Under the pieces are notes generated by a model. That model was not told where the DNA came from. It was given only the letters and a program-made list of their open reading frames with translations, and did no database searches. A DNA stretch of 25,796 bases from CAYZPW01 sp964480475 (GTDB lineage: Bacteria > B130-G9), in assembly GCA_964480475.1 (NCBI GenBank), contig CAYZPW010000045.1, forward strand, positions 1 to 25,796, written 5' to 3'. Of this stretch, positions 15,085-23,477 are shown piece by piece. The translations under genes were made by a program, and so were the position numbers. Positions within the stretch are counted from its first letter, which is position 1, and every line of letters begins with the position of its first letter.

Positions 15085-16494
15085 CTAGTGGTGGTGGGTC
15101 TCCATGATGGGGAGCTTCTGAAGGACGAATTTGGCCTTCGTGAGCGCCTCGCCTGGTGACCTCATGAGCTCCGCCAGCCACTTGGCGACGTTGCGAGGCG
15201 AGGTGAGCTTTCTTCTGGACCTGTAGGCCTCTATCTTGCGCTTGTATTCGTTGATCTGGTCGATCGTGAGGTGCTGGAGGTGCATGTTGACGTTGCCGAC
15301 CTCGCGGTTGAGGGCTGTGTCGAACTCCTCATACGATATCTCGTTCTTGAGAAGGTCGTTCTCGACGGCCCAGTCGTATATATCCTTGCCGGGCATTGCG
15401 GTGCAATAATAGACGGTCAAGTCGTCCGGCTTTATTCTTTTAATGAGTTGGTAGGTCATCTCTAGGTCCGCCAGGGTCTCCATCGGCGCGCCGAGCATTA
15501 TGTTAGAAGTAGGCTCGATGCCGACCCTGTGGCACCATAAGAAGGCCTGCTCAACTGACTTGATATGAACGTCCTTCCGGTAGAACTGGAGTATCTTTGG
15601 CGAGCCGCTCTCCACCCCGAAACTAATGCACTCGCATCCGACATCTCTCATTAACTTCAGCATCTCCAACGTCACGGCATCGGCTCTGGTATTGCAGTGC
15701 CAGCGGAACTTGATTCCCCTTTCCTTCACCAGGTCGTGGAACTCGGTTACCCACTCGATGCCAGGCTCGGTGAACGTGTCATCTTTGAAATAGACTCGGC
15801 GTTTCTTGCCTGTCACCTCAAGAACGTATTCTAGCTCGTCANNNNNNNNNNTTCCTAACTACAGATTATTTGAGGTAGCACATTAGTTGCTGTTTGCGTT
15901 GCAGCCACGTGTTGCCAACATGCCGACCTCGAAGCACCAACCATCGGCGCCATTTATATATCTGTCGTATTCGACGACAGACCTATCGGGAAACGGGAGT
16001 GTATCAAGGTTCTGGATGAACGGCATGCGCTCGTTGACGATCATCTTGCCGTTTTCCTTATAGGCAAGGCCCTTTGCGTTCTTGCGCTCCTGTTCGTCGG
16101 CTGCGTCCAAGAAAGCCATAAGGGACAGTTCTGCCTCGCCCTGAAAAGCGTATTGGAATCCGTATTCGAGAACCTCGTGCGGCCAGAAGGTCGGGTGAGG
16201 ACCGCCGGCAATGAAAGTCGCGTCGGGATTGACCTTGGTAATATGGTCCATGACTATCTTAGTTTTGCCAAACAAAGGCGAGGAGACCGTCATGCCCACC
16301 AGCTCGGATTCCGAAACGTCCTTGTCGAGGCAAGACAAGTCATGCCGGAACGTGAGGTCGTGGAACCTGACGTCGTAGTTCTTCTGCTTGAGCAAGGCAA
16401 CCAACGTCAGTATGCCCAGCGGTTCGCCCAAGCCGTTGGCCTCGTACCACTTGTAGCGGGGATAAATGAGCGTTATTGTCCGAAAATCACCCAT
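15085..16494 (-). CDS. B12-binding radical SAM protein, interrupted by an assembly gap
   Basis: One gene split by ten Ns (15842-15851). The upstream part (to 15883) starts MGDFRTITLIYPRY and has the cobalamin-binding Rossmann-like domain (about 5-140, IAGGPHPTFWPHEVL). It reaches MLATRGC, where the cluster motif C-X3-C-X2-C should begin. The part after the gap (15840 to 15085, DELEYVLEVTGKKRRVYFKDDTF) carries the rest of the TIM barrel (RWHCNTRAD, CISFGVESGS, IMLGAPMET) and a helical tail ending METHHH. Members modify lipids, cofactors or natural products using SAM and often cobalamin; the substrate is unknown. Start: ATG 16494, or TTG 16506. It lies about 60 bases downstream of lon. The stop codons before the gap are probably errors. 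Confidence 0.8.
15842..15851. other. assembly gap (ten Ns)
   Basis: Ten Ns of conventional length mark a scaffold join within the radical SAM gene. About 40 bases on the upstream side of the gene are AT-rich and contain in-frame stops, as at a low-quality contig end. The real missing length is probably a few tens of bases. Confidence 0.95.
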
Positions 16495-16530
16495 CGCCTC
16501 ACACAAATCCTATCAGACACACTGAGCAAG

Positions 16531-16536
16531 ATTATA
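16531..16536 (-). promoter_or_regulatory. possible -10 box ahead of the radical SAM gene
   Basis: A perfect TATAAT on the minus strand, preceded directly by TG, lies 37 bases upstream of ATG 16494. No good -35 is present. A hairpin TGAGCC/GGCTCA (16539-16558) overlaps the lon stop just before it. Confidence 0.35.
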
Positions 16537-16555
16537 CATGAGCCCCGGTCGTGGC

Positions 16556-19021
16556 TCAGTTCTTCACGGCTGAGTCGGCGCCGGCCCCATCCTGGTCCGG
16601 GGAGCCCTGCGCGACTTCGTGCAGATCACCATACTCGATCAGCTGGTCAAAGTCCGGTCGCTGCCGCGGCAGAATCGCTATCTTCAGGACTTCATCCATC
16701 GTCCGTACGGGAATGAACTCTATCACGTCTTTTATAGCATCAGGAAGCTCGGAGAGGTCCTTTTCGTTCTCAGCCGGGATTATGACTTTCTTGACCAAGG
16801 CGCTGTGTGCCGCGATCGCCTTTTCCTTAAGCCCGCCAATAGGCAGCACGTTGCCGCGCAGCGTAATCTCGCCCGTCATTGCCACATCGCATCGAACCGG
16901 CCTGCCGGAGAATGCGGACGCGAGGGCAGTTGCGAGCGTGATACCAGCAGACGGGCCGTCCTTTGGGATCGCGCCCTCCGGGATGTGAATGTGAACGTCC
17001 TTGGTCTTGAACTCCTCCATTGCAATGCCAAGGCTCTTCGCCCTGGAGTGGATGAAGCTCAAAGCGGCCTTGGCCGATTCCTGCATAATATCGCCCAGGT
17101 GACCCGTGAGAATGAGTTTGCCCTTGCCTTCCGTAAGCAGGACCTCCGTTGTGAGTATCTGACCTCCAAACTCGGTCCAGGCAAGCCCGACTGCGCTTCC
17201 AACCTGATGCTCGTCGTCTCGCCTCGTCATCCGATACCTGGGCACACCAAGCAGCTTCTCGACCTCAGAGTCGGTTACAACTATTGGCGGCTGGTCCTCA
17301 TCCTTACCATCATCCTCTTTGGCGACCTGCCTAGCCAGCTTGCGGCAAACGCTGCCGATCTCGCGCTCCAGATTGCGCACCCCAGCCTCACGCGTGTAAT
17401 TGCGGATCATCTTCTTTATGCCGTCCTCAGTGAATTCGACGTTCCTGTCCTCGAGGCCGTTCTGGCTGAGCTGCTTTTTGACGAGGAAGTTCTGAGCTAT
17501 CTTCATCTTCTCAAACTCGGTGTAGCCCGGAAGCCTGATTATCTCCATCCTATCCATGAGCGCCGGTGGGATCGTGTGTTGGATGTTCGCAGTCGTTATG
17601 AACATGACCTCAGAGAGGTTGAAATCAACGTCGAGGTAGTGATCAGCAAAGGTGTGATTCTGCTCAGGGTCCAACACCTCAAGGAGCGCCGAGGCAGGAT
17701 CGCCTCGGAAATCTGAGGTCATCTTATCGACCTCGTCCAGTAAGAACACTGGGTTTTTGGTCCCGGCCCGCCGCATCGCCTGGATTATCCTTCCCGGCAA
17801 GGCGCCTATGTAGGTCCTTCTGTGGCCGCGAATCTCGGCCTCGTCCCGGACCCCGCCGAGCGAGATGCGAACGAACGTGCGGTCGAGTGCCCTGGCGACC
17901 GACTTGGCGAAGGATGTCTTGCCAACACCAGGCGGCCCCACGAAGCAGAGAACCGGACCTTTTATCTTCTTAACCAACTTGTGAACTGATAAGTATTCAA
18001 CCACGCGGTCCTTCACGTGCTTCAGGCCCCAGTGATCATCCTCGAGAATCTTCTCCGCCCTCTCAATATCCAAATTGTCCTCAGTGGACTTGCTCCAGGG
18101 AAGAGAGACGAGCCAATCGAGGTAGTTGCGAGAAACTGTCGCCTCAGCCGAGATCGGAGGCATCATCGACATCTTGCGGAGTTCCTGGTCGGCCTTCTTC
18201 TTGACCTCGTCGGGCATCCCGGCCTTCTCAATCTGCTCCTTCAGCGCCTGGATTTCGTTCTTGCCGCCCTCGTCACGGCCAAGCTCCTTCTGGATAGCCT
18301 TCATCTTCTCGTGGAGATAGTATTCCTTCTGGGACTGCTCCAGCTGTTTCTTCACGTCCTCCTTTAGCTTGTCGTCAAGCTCCAGGGTCTTGGTCTGGGC
18401 GTCCAAAAGGTCAAGCAGCCGCTCAAGCTGCGACCTGATGTTGAGTATCTCCAAGAGCTCCTGCTGCATCTCACTCGGCGTCGAGAGATGCTGAACTATT
18501 GCGCCAAGTAGCTTCTGAGGCGACTCGATGCGGCTCGTCGAACGCGCAACCTCGTTGCCCAGCCTCGGATTGATCTGAACACAATAGGCGAACTTGTCCT
18601 TAACCTCATCGAGAAGGCGCGCGTAAAAACTATCTGCGAATTCCGCCTCCTCGATCAGCTCAACCTCGGCCACAAGATGAGGCTCGCGCTGAACGAATCG
18701 ATTTATGGTAACCCTTCTGAGCCCAACGACGAGGACCTTCATACTCTCATCCGACATCACGATCTTCTGCTTTACCTTGGCCAGCACACCAACCTTGTGA
18801 ATCCCCTCAGGCGTAGGATCGTTTTCATTCACGTCCTTCTGCATTGCGAACACGAGCATGTCCTCGTTCTCGCTGAGCGACCTGATCGCGCTGACAGACT
18901 TGGCCCGGCCAATGAAGAGCGGGACGAGCACATCCGTGAAAATGACCTTGTCCCTAAGGGCAACTAACGCATAAACGCGCTTGTCTTTTGAACTTGACAC
19001 GGACTTGCTACTCAAAAACAT
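16556..19021 (-). CDS. lon: ATP-dependent protease Lon
   Basis: An 821-residue Lon, full length for the LonA family. It is a cytoplasmic hexameric AAA+ protease that degrades misfolded and regulatory proteins. The N-terminal substrate-binding LAN domain (about 15-215) is followed by a coiled coil (220-275). Then come the ATPase with Walker A GPPGVGKT (363-370) and Walker B VFLLDEVDK (426-434), and the protease domain with Ser692 in PKDGPSAG and Lys735 in GGLKEKAIAAH. The 43-residue Ser-Lys spacing equals that of E. coli Lon. The C-terminal 20 residues (GSPDQDGAGADSAVKN) are an extra acidic tail. It has its own sigma70-type promoter and may be transcribed with the radical SAM gene downstream. 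Confidence 0.98.
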   Translation of the reverse strand: MFLSSKSVSSSKDKRVYALVALRDKVIFTDVLVPLFIGRAKSVSAIRSLSENEDMLVFAMQKDVNENDPTPEGIHKVGVLAKVKQKIVMSDESMKVLVVGLRRVTINRFVQREPHLVAEVELIEEAEFADSFYARLLDEVKDKFAYCVQINPRLGNEVARSTSRIESPQKLLGAIVQHLSTPSEMQQELLEILNIRSQLERLLDLLDAQTKTLELDDKLKEDVKKQLEQSQKEYYLHEKMKAIQKELGRDEGGKNEIQALKEQIEKAGMPDEVKKKADQELRKMSMMPPISAEATVSRNYLDWLVSLPWSKSTEDNLDIERAEKILEDDHWGLKHVKDRVVEYLSVHKLVKKIKGPVLCFVGPPGVGKTSFAKSVARALDRTFVRISLGGVRDEAEIRGHRRTYIGALPGRIIQAMRRAGTKNPVFLLDEVDKMTSDFRGDPASALLEVLDPEQNHTFADHYLDVDFNLSEVMFITTANIQHTIPPALMDRMEIIRLPGYTEFEKMKIAQNFLVKKQLSQNGLEDRNVEFTEDGIKKMIRNYTREAGVRNLEREIGSVCRKLARQVAKEDDGKDEDQPPIVVTDSEVEKLLGVPRYRMTRRDDEHQVGSAVGLAWTEFGGQILTTEVLLTEGKGKLILTGHLGDIMQESAKAALSFIHSRAKSLGIAMEEFKTKDVHIHIPEGAIPKDGPSAGITLATALASAFSGRPVRCDVAMTGEITLRGNVLPIGGLKEKAIAAHSALVKKVIIPAENEKDLSELPDAIKDVIEFIPVRTMDEVLKIAILPRQRPDFDQLIEYGDLHEVAQGSPDQDGAGADSAVKN

Positions 19022-19061
19022 ACCCTAGATCCCCTACGAAGGTGTGTTAATATCCACCACC

Positions 19062-19090
19062 AATATAGTTCAGGACGCCACCTATGTCAA
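19062..19090 (-). promoter_or_regulatory. sigma70-type promoter of lon
   Basis: On the minus strand TTGACA is followed by exactly 17 bases and TATATT, a near-consensus housekeeping promoter. Transcription would start near 19055, giving a leader of about 34 bases to the ATG. No heat-shock (sigma32) or CIRCE element is visible. Confidence 0.75.
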
Positions 19091-19441
19091 GCGCGAACGC
19101 CGCCTGATAACCCCGTTCCCGGACCACGCCAATGCGCCTACATTGCATATATCGAACATCCCGTCAACCTTCAATAGATTCGGCAACAGCCTTCGCAGAA
19201 GTCGCCATCCTCTGTTTGTATAACCGCTGAACGCGAGTGAGAGCTCCCATTAAAAACCAAAGCACCAAGGTCGAGCTCGCCCTTCCTGCTCGTCTTCGCC
19301 GGAATCCCACCCTCGTCTCTCTCCTTTCCTGTTCGGCAGCGTCGATCCCGCCGAGGCTCCTAAACTTGCACAGTTGACTCGATGTGCTACGTCGTGCCAT
19401 CTTATGTCGCAGCTACTCATTTGACATAGACGCACGAGAGG
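19091..19441. other. 351-base spacer between lon and thyX, no supported gene
   Basis: Two minus-strand frames (19164-19400 and 19250-19447) are open here, but neither has a Shine-Dalgarno or recognisable protein features. A TTGACA lies about 20 bases before thyX without a matching -10. I see no repeat or terminator. Confidence 0.5.
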
Positions 19442-20083
19442 ATGCAATTGGTCGAGGTTGAGCTACTAGCTATTACGCCGGATGCTGAGGGACTGATTGA
19501 ACGGGCGGCGAGGACCTGTCATCAGTCGAGCCTCGGCGTCGATGGCACGTCGCGGGCCAAATTCATCCAGAAGGTCATAAAGCTCGGGCATTTCTCGGTC
19601 CTGGAGCACGCCTCGGCCACATTCCGCATTACGGGCGGCTCGCGGGCGTTCTCGCATCAGCTGGTGAGGCACAGAATGGCCTGCTACTCCCAGCGGTCGC
19701 AGCGCTACGTCTCCGAGAAGGACTTTGGCTACGTCGTGCCATCCTCCATTGCGCAGACGGACGAGGCGCGGCAAGTGTTTGAAACGGCGATTGCGGCAGC
19801 CGGGCAGGCATATCGGCGCTTGATCGAGCTTAAGGTCCCGCGTGAGGACGCTCGGTTCGTTCTGCCAAATGCCGTTGAAACGGAGCTCGTCATGACGGCA
19901 AATATGCGCGAATATCGGCACATATTCAAGCTTCGCTGCCATCGAACGGCGCAGTGGGAGATCAGGTCAATGGCGATTCAGATGCTGAGGATTCTAAAGC
20001 AGAGGCTGCCCGCGGTATTCGCCGATTTCGAGGTATCTGAGGACGGCAGTTTTGCAGGAATAACACCCATGCCGGAGGGTTGA
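19442..20083 (+). CDS. thyX: flavin-dependent thymidylate synthase ThyX
   Basis: A 213-residue enzyme that methylates dUMP to dTMP with methylene-tetrahydrofolate, FAD and NADPH; it replaces ThyA. The family signature RHRX7S is present as RHRMACYSQRS (76-86), followed by QRY. FRITGGSRAFSHQLVRHR and LPNAVETELVMTANMREYRHIFKLRC supply the usual FAD- and dUMP-binding segments. Length is normal. Its start (MQLVEVELLAITPDAEGLIERA) matches the family; GAGAGG abuts the ATG. It stands alone and is followed by a REPIN-like repeat. Confidence 0.97.
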   Translation: MQLVEVELLAITPDAEGLIERAARTCHQSSLGVDGTSRAKFIQKVIKLGHFSVLEHASATFRITGGSRAFSHQLVRHRMACYSQRSQRYVSEKDFGYVVPSSIAQTDEARQVFETAIAAAGQAYRRLIELKVPREDARFVLPNAVETELVMTANMREYRHIFKLRCHRTAQWEIRSMAIQMLRILKQRLPAVFADFEVSEDGSFAGITPMPEG

Positions 20084-20110
20084 TGAGATCAAACATGGGT
20101 CTTTCCTGCT

Positions 20111-20218
20111 GTAGTGGCGAGGTCTGAAGACCCGCCCGCCTACGTCAATCCCTGCGGATACGAGGCATCTTATGCGGCAATCAATTAGAACGGGCGGGTC
20201 TTCAGACCATGCCCCTAC
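20111..20218. repeat. REPIN-like inverted pair, GTAGTGGC ... GCCCCTAC
   Basis: Left unit GTAGTGGCGAGGTCT... and right unit ...AGACCATGCCCCTAC bracket about 50 bases. The stretches 20121-20138 and 20191-20208 are perfect reverse complements (18 bases). Each is also self-complementary (GGTCT-GA-AGACC), so either two small hairpins or one large cruciform can form. It lies between thyX and the Mut7-C gene. Confidence 0.8.
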
Positions 20219-20233
20219 ACCTGGCAACGAGCT

Positions 20234-20767
20234 ATGACCCAGCCTGCCGATACTGACCCGGTCAAGGAACGACCCAGGCTCTGTGCCGACGTGATGCTGG
20301 GGCGGCTCGCCAAGTGGCTTCGAATACTGGGCTTCGACGTGCTTTATTCAAACAGTGCGACCGACGAGGACCTACTCGAGACTTGCGAGTCTGATGGCCG
20401 CACACTTTTGACGCGGGACACCGAGCTCGCCAGGCGGGCGGAGAAGGACATCGAGGTTGTATTTGTTGCCGGAGATCACATCAAGGAGCAGTTTGCCTCA
20501 ATACGCCACAAGCTGCCGATTACCTTCGAGCCTCCCGCCATCTTCTCGAGGTGCATCGTGTGCAACACGCCGCTTAAGGCTGCAACGAGGGACGAAGTCG
20601 AGGGATTAGTTCCCGCGTTCGTCTTCAACACGAACAAGACGTTCAAGATATGCCCGGGATGCCAGAAGGTCTATTGGAAGGGCAGCCACGTCCAACACGC
20701 CCTCCGCACGGTGCTGGCCTCCTTCTCCGGCTTCGACAACCGAAACCGAGAGCCTCGGCTCCCGTAA
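20234..20767 (+). CDS. Mut7-C RNase domain protein with zinc ribbon
   Basis: A 177-residue protein of the Mut7-C/PIN-like family. LCADVMLGRLAKWLRILGFD (16-35) gives the first acidic residue and the characteristic WLRILG motif, and TDEDLLETCESDGRTLLTRD (43-62) gives further acidic residues of the metal site. C107-X2-C110 (CIVCNTPL) and C140-X2-C143 (CPGCQKVYW) form the zinc ribbon. Related proteins are proposed nucleases; the RNA substrate is unknown. ATG 20234 lies just after a REPIN-like element, with no strong Shine-Dalgarno. The last residues (NREPRLP) are variable. Confidence 0.9.
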   Translation: MTQPADTDPVKERPRLCADVMLGRLAKWLRILGFDVLYSNSATDEDLLETCESDGRTLLTRDTELARRAEKDIEVVFVAGDHIKEQFASIRHKLPITFEPPAIFSRCIVCNTPLKAATRDEVEGLVPAFVFNTNKTFKICPGCQKVYWKGSHVQHALRTVLASFSGFDNRNREPRLP

Positions 20768-20791
20768 CATCTCTTGCTGGCTGCCGCAACA

Positions 20792-20820
20792 GGTCGGCTC
20801 GCACGTGCCGAGCTCGCCTC
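20792..20820. repeat. 29-base dispersed repeat, inverted partner of 15001-15029
   Basis: The reverse complement matches 15001-15029 at 28 of 29 positions. It is partly self-complementary around CACGTG, which suits a REP-type hairpin. A small heptamer doublet (CTGTGAC twice, 20834-20847) follows. The element sits between the convergent Mut7-C and radical SAM/SPASM genes. Confidence 0.7.
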
Positions 20821-20856
20821 CAGGACACGTTGTCTGTGACCTGTGACCTTCAGCTG

Positions 20857-22095
20857 TCAATCCGGCCGCTTAGGTGTTGACGGGAGCTCGGACTCTGGCC
20901 GGTCTGCCAGGAAGCAGAACGGGTCGTCAGCAGAAACGTCGCCATAGGCCGAGAAGGCTTTCCCACGACAGCCTCCACAGACGCGGTGGAAGTTGCAGCT
21001 CGAGCAGTTTGGTGCACGAGGCGAGTTTTTGAGGCGCCGGAGCGCCTCGAATACCTCGCCCTGTTCCCACAGCTTCGAGACCCCCTCGTCGGCAACATTG
21101 CCAGCTGAAACAGGCAGGAAGGGACATGGCAGCGCCTCGCCATCCGCCCTGACGTAAAAAAGGCCGCTTCCCGCGACGCAGCCGTGGAAGAAGATCGGGC
21201 CAAGTGACCGAACGGCCAGCGAAGAAAGCCAATCCCTCCTGCCGAGCATCGCCCAATAAGTAGGGGCGCAGACAGGTTCGATAATCACCGTTGCGGCTCC
21301 TTGGAGCTCCGCAATCCGGCGGAGGCTGGTTTCATATTGCTCGGGTGAGAGAAGAATCTGCTCGTTTCTCTCCCCTCTGCCGCACGGCGCACAGAAATAG
21401 ACCAGCACCACCTCTGCACCCAGATGCTCCGATAATCGGATTATCTTGGGCAACCATTCGTAATTCTGCTGCATCAAAGTGATATTTACCTGAAGCGGAA
21501 GCCCGGCCCGACGCGCGACGATGCAGCCCTCGATCGCACGTCTGAATGCACCGTCTTCGCCGCGAATCTTATCGTGAACAGCAGGACAGTGGCCATCCAA
21601 TCCCACGGCCACGCCGCAAAGGCCCGCGCGCCTCAACCGCTTGGCCAGCACGGCATCGAGAAGCGTGCCATTGGTTGCTATGACTGGCCAAAGCCCCGAC
21701 CAACTCGCATAATCGCACAGCTCGACAATATCCTCTCGCATGAGCGGCTCGCCGCCAGAGAAAACCACCATCTTGAACTCGGGTTGAGCCGCGATCCCCC
21801 GGAGTAACAGCCTCATCTCTTCCAACGAGAGCTCGGACTCCGCGCTATTATCGGAATCGGCGTGGCAGTGAACGCACTGGAGATTGCAGCGTTGCGTCAC
21901 TTCGATGACGGGGTGCGTCGGAAACCCAATACAGCCCATCCCCTCGGAACCGGCAACGAGCGGCAGAAGGCTCTTGGCAGAGAGTAGCCAATGAGGCATG
22001 TAGCGCCACCGGGTCAGCAAGCCATATAGAACGACGGCCCCTGCCTGCCTGAAAAGCTGCGAGGGCGAGAATAGCCGCTTTCTTCTTCGATGCAT
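20857..22095 (-). CDS. radical SAM/SPASM protein related to NirJ/AhbC/AhbD
   Basis: A 412-residue radical SAM enzyme. The cluster motif is C70-X3-C74-X2-C77 (QRCNLQCVHC), followed by FSGGEPLMR (112-120) and ATNGT (140-144). The SPASM/twitch region carries C306, C324, C364-X2-C367, C373-X2-C376 and C394, with GGCRGKAFSAYGD and DDPFC as in NirJ and AhbC/D of heme d1 and alternative heme synthesis. The same architecture also serves RiPP maturases. No heme genes or precursor peptide are evident nearby, so the substrate is open. The N-terminal 50 residues are hydrophobic and basic and may associate with the membrane. The ATG lacks a strong Shine-Dalgarno. Confidence 0.85.
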   Translation of the reverse strand: MHRRRKRLFSPSQLFRQAGAVVLYGLLTRWRYMPHWLLSAKSLLPLVAGSEGMGCIGFPTHPVIEVTQRCNLQCVHCHADSDNSAESELSLEEMRLLLRGIAAQPEFKMVVFSGGEPLMREDIVELCDYASWSGLWPVIATNGTLLDAVLAKRLRRAGLCGVAVGLDGHCPAVHDKIRGEDGAFRRAIEGCIVARRAGLPLQVNITLMQQNYEWLPKIIRLSEHLGAEVVLVYFCAPCGRGERNEQILLSPEQYETSLRRIAELQGAATVIIEPVCAPTYWAMLGRRDWLSSLAVRSLGPIFFHGCVAGSGLFYVRADGEALPCPFLPVSAGNVADEGVSKLWEQGEVFEALRRLKNSPRAPNCSSCNFHRVCGGCRGKAFSAYGDVSADDPFCFLADRPESELPSTPKRPD

Positions 22096-22133
22096 TACGA
22101 TTTTCGGCGCTCTTCAATTATGAGAACACCAGA

Positions 22134-22164
22134 ATAATACAGCATCGGGCGTCGGAATTGACAA
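22134..22164 (-). promoter_or_regulatory. possible promoter of the radical SAM/SPASM gene
   Basis: Minus-strand TTGTCA and TATTAT are separated by 19 bases, slightly longer than ideal; a TG precedes the -10. The ATG is about 39 bases downstream of the -10. Confidence 0.4.
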
Positions 22165-22192
22165 GCCTAGACACTACCGACGTAAGCCCGCT

Positions 22193-22345
22193 CTATCGAC
22201 GGGCCTCGTCAAGTCGATACACTTGGCTGGCTGTCACTAGCCCCAATTCGGATCGCCATTGCCCCTGGGTCGCTTCCGTCTTGGATATTCGGAAGTCAGG
22301 GGGGTTCAGCGTTCGCCGCTCCCTTGTCCTCGTCGCCCCCCAACT
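22193..22345 (-). pseudogene. remnant of an FGE-sulfatase (SUMF1-like) domain
   Basis: Within an open frame at 22193-22465, residues at 22306-22256 read NPPDFRISKTEATQGQW. This matches the start of formylglycine-generating-enzyme domains (F.mg.tEVTq.qW). The continuation (RSELGLVTASQVYRLDEARR, then stop) loses the family pattern, so only the first strand survives. It overlaps the 3' end of the DUF4384-like gene in another frame. A second FGE fragment lies at 23218-23445. Similarity is judged by eye. Confidence 0.4.
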
Positions 22346-22406
22346 TATCGTCCCGCCTCGAGGGTCCGGACCGTTCGGAGCTTGTGATGTCAGTGCTGGC
22401 GCCGCG

Positions 22407-23120
22407 TCAGGGAGGTTGAAGATGTTCCATCTGAAGCGGACCCACCCGGCTTTCCACCTCACCATCCCCGCGCTCCCACCGATTCCTATGCTCCATCACG
22501 ACGTGCATGTTCGCGCCCGGAGGTTGCACATTAATTGTCATTGTGAATCGCCAGAGATAGGGGACCAGGTCATACCCAAGTTGAAGCAACGAAGACTCTA
22601 TAGACCGCCGCCAATTAGGACCCATTATCCAGTGGCCACGTATGGACGGTCGTCTAATCATGCTATAATGCCCTGAGTAGAGGACCTGGACATCGATGCG
22701 CACCTTCATTTCCGCCTCAACTAACGCCCAGACGCCTTCCGTCTCATCGTACTCGAACCTGATGCACGCTTCATGGGGGCCCCGCCAGATGAGCGGAGAC
22801 GGAACTATCTCGAAGGCCTCAAAGACCGGCCCCGCGATGATGTTGAGGGTTCCACGCTCCGTCATCGCGATGCCGAGGTGATGTCCGCCGAATGGCTCCC
22901 GCAGAATGAACCTCTCAACGGGGAAATCACCGATATAATAACGCTCTACGGTCGCCCCGCTCGGCACGAAGACATTGCCCATGAACGGCGTGGGCCTTGG
23001 CTGAGACCTGGTGCATTCCGGATAAAGGAAGCCGAAGTCTCCGTGGTCATCGAAAGTGAATAGGTACACATCCGACGAGACGGCCGGCCCCTCCCATCCA
23101 AACGACACCCTCTTTGTCAA
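22407..23120 (-). CDS. DUF4384-like protein, probably 5'-truncated
   Basis: 237 residues from a TTG at 23120, with a stop codon nine bases upstream and no Shine-Dalgarno. Residues about 5-90 (DVYLFTFDDHGDFGFLYPE, VFVPSG, REPFGGHHLGIAMTERG) follow the DUF4384 pattern, a beta-rich domain of envelope-associated proteins (Y.f..d..G....L.P ... P ... P.G ... a). The remainder (95-237) has strands and many Trp and Arg residues and is not recognised. No signal peptide is present, although the family is usually exported or follows another domain. FGE remnants lie on both sides on the same strand, so this may be a surviving piece of a decayed gene or cluster. Confidence 0.5.
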   Translation of the reverse strand: MTKRVSFGWEGPAVSSDVYLFTFDDHGDFGFLYPECTRSQPRPTPFMGNVFVPSGATVERYYIGDFPVERFILREPFGGHHLGIAMTERGTLNIIAGPVFEAFEIVPSPLIWRGPHEACIRFEYDETEGVWALVEAEMKVRIDVQVLYSGHYSMIRRPSIRGHWIMGPNWRRSIESSLLQLGYDLVPYLWRFTMTINVQPPGANMHVVMEHRNRWERGDGEVESRVGPLQMEHLQPP

Positions 23121-23217
23121 TCCAGTTTAATTGACAGGAGCCTCCAGGGACTCCTCAGTTCGCGTCCTGCCAGTTTGAGGTGTTCAACACGCGCTCATTC
23201 CGTCCCTCTCAAGCCCA

Positions 23218-23445
23218 TCACCGGGACAGAGAGGCAAAAAAGTAAGGTGGCACAGGAGCTGGAAGGCCGTCCAGCACCAAGAGCTGATTGTACAACGACA
23301 CGCGGTTGAACCACATAACCTACTCGACGGGGTGATCTCCCCCGCTGAAAAAGCAGCCATTTCAGCCAATGACGTCTCCCCATTGCGTCTGTGTCACATC
23401 GGTCTCCGACATCAAAAACGCCGCGTCGATCCTGCGTCGCCCCAC
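23218..23445 (-). pseudogene. FGE-sulfatase domain fragment with two in-frame stops
   Basis: Read in one minus-strand frame, this stretch gives AAFLMSETDVTQTQWGDVIG, a TGA stop (23362-23364), NGCFFSGGDHPVE, a TAG stop (23320-23322), then VMWFNRVSLYNQLL. It ends at TGA 23218. The order F-x-M-x-E-T-x-V-T-Q-x-Q-W, VIG, DHPVE, V-x-W, Y-N-x-L is that of formylglycine-generating-enzyme/SUMF1 domains (about the first 60 residues). The catalytic cysteine region is absent. Stops of two types in one frame suggest decay rather than recoding. The conserved frame is clear despite the stops. Confidence 0.7.
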
Positions 23446-23477
23446 CTAAAACGTGTAATATGGACAAAGTGCTGTGA

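Noticed and set aside
16619..17716. 365-residue plus-strand frame
   Set aside because: It is antisense to the well-conserved Lon protease domain and has no family features.
19164..19447. minus-strand frames in the lon-thyX spacer
   Set aside because: They have no Shine-Dalgarno or recognised motif, and their Arg/Ser-rich composition resembles random GC-rich reading.
21261..21275. GTAGGGGC-like string inside the radical SAM/SPASM gene
   Set aside because: It is within conserved coding sequence and has no hairpin arm or inverted partner, so I treat it as chance.
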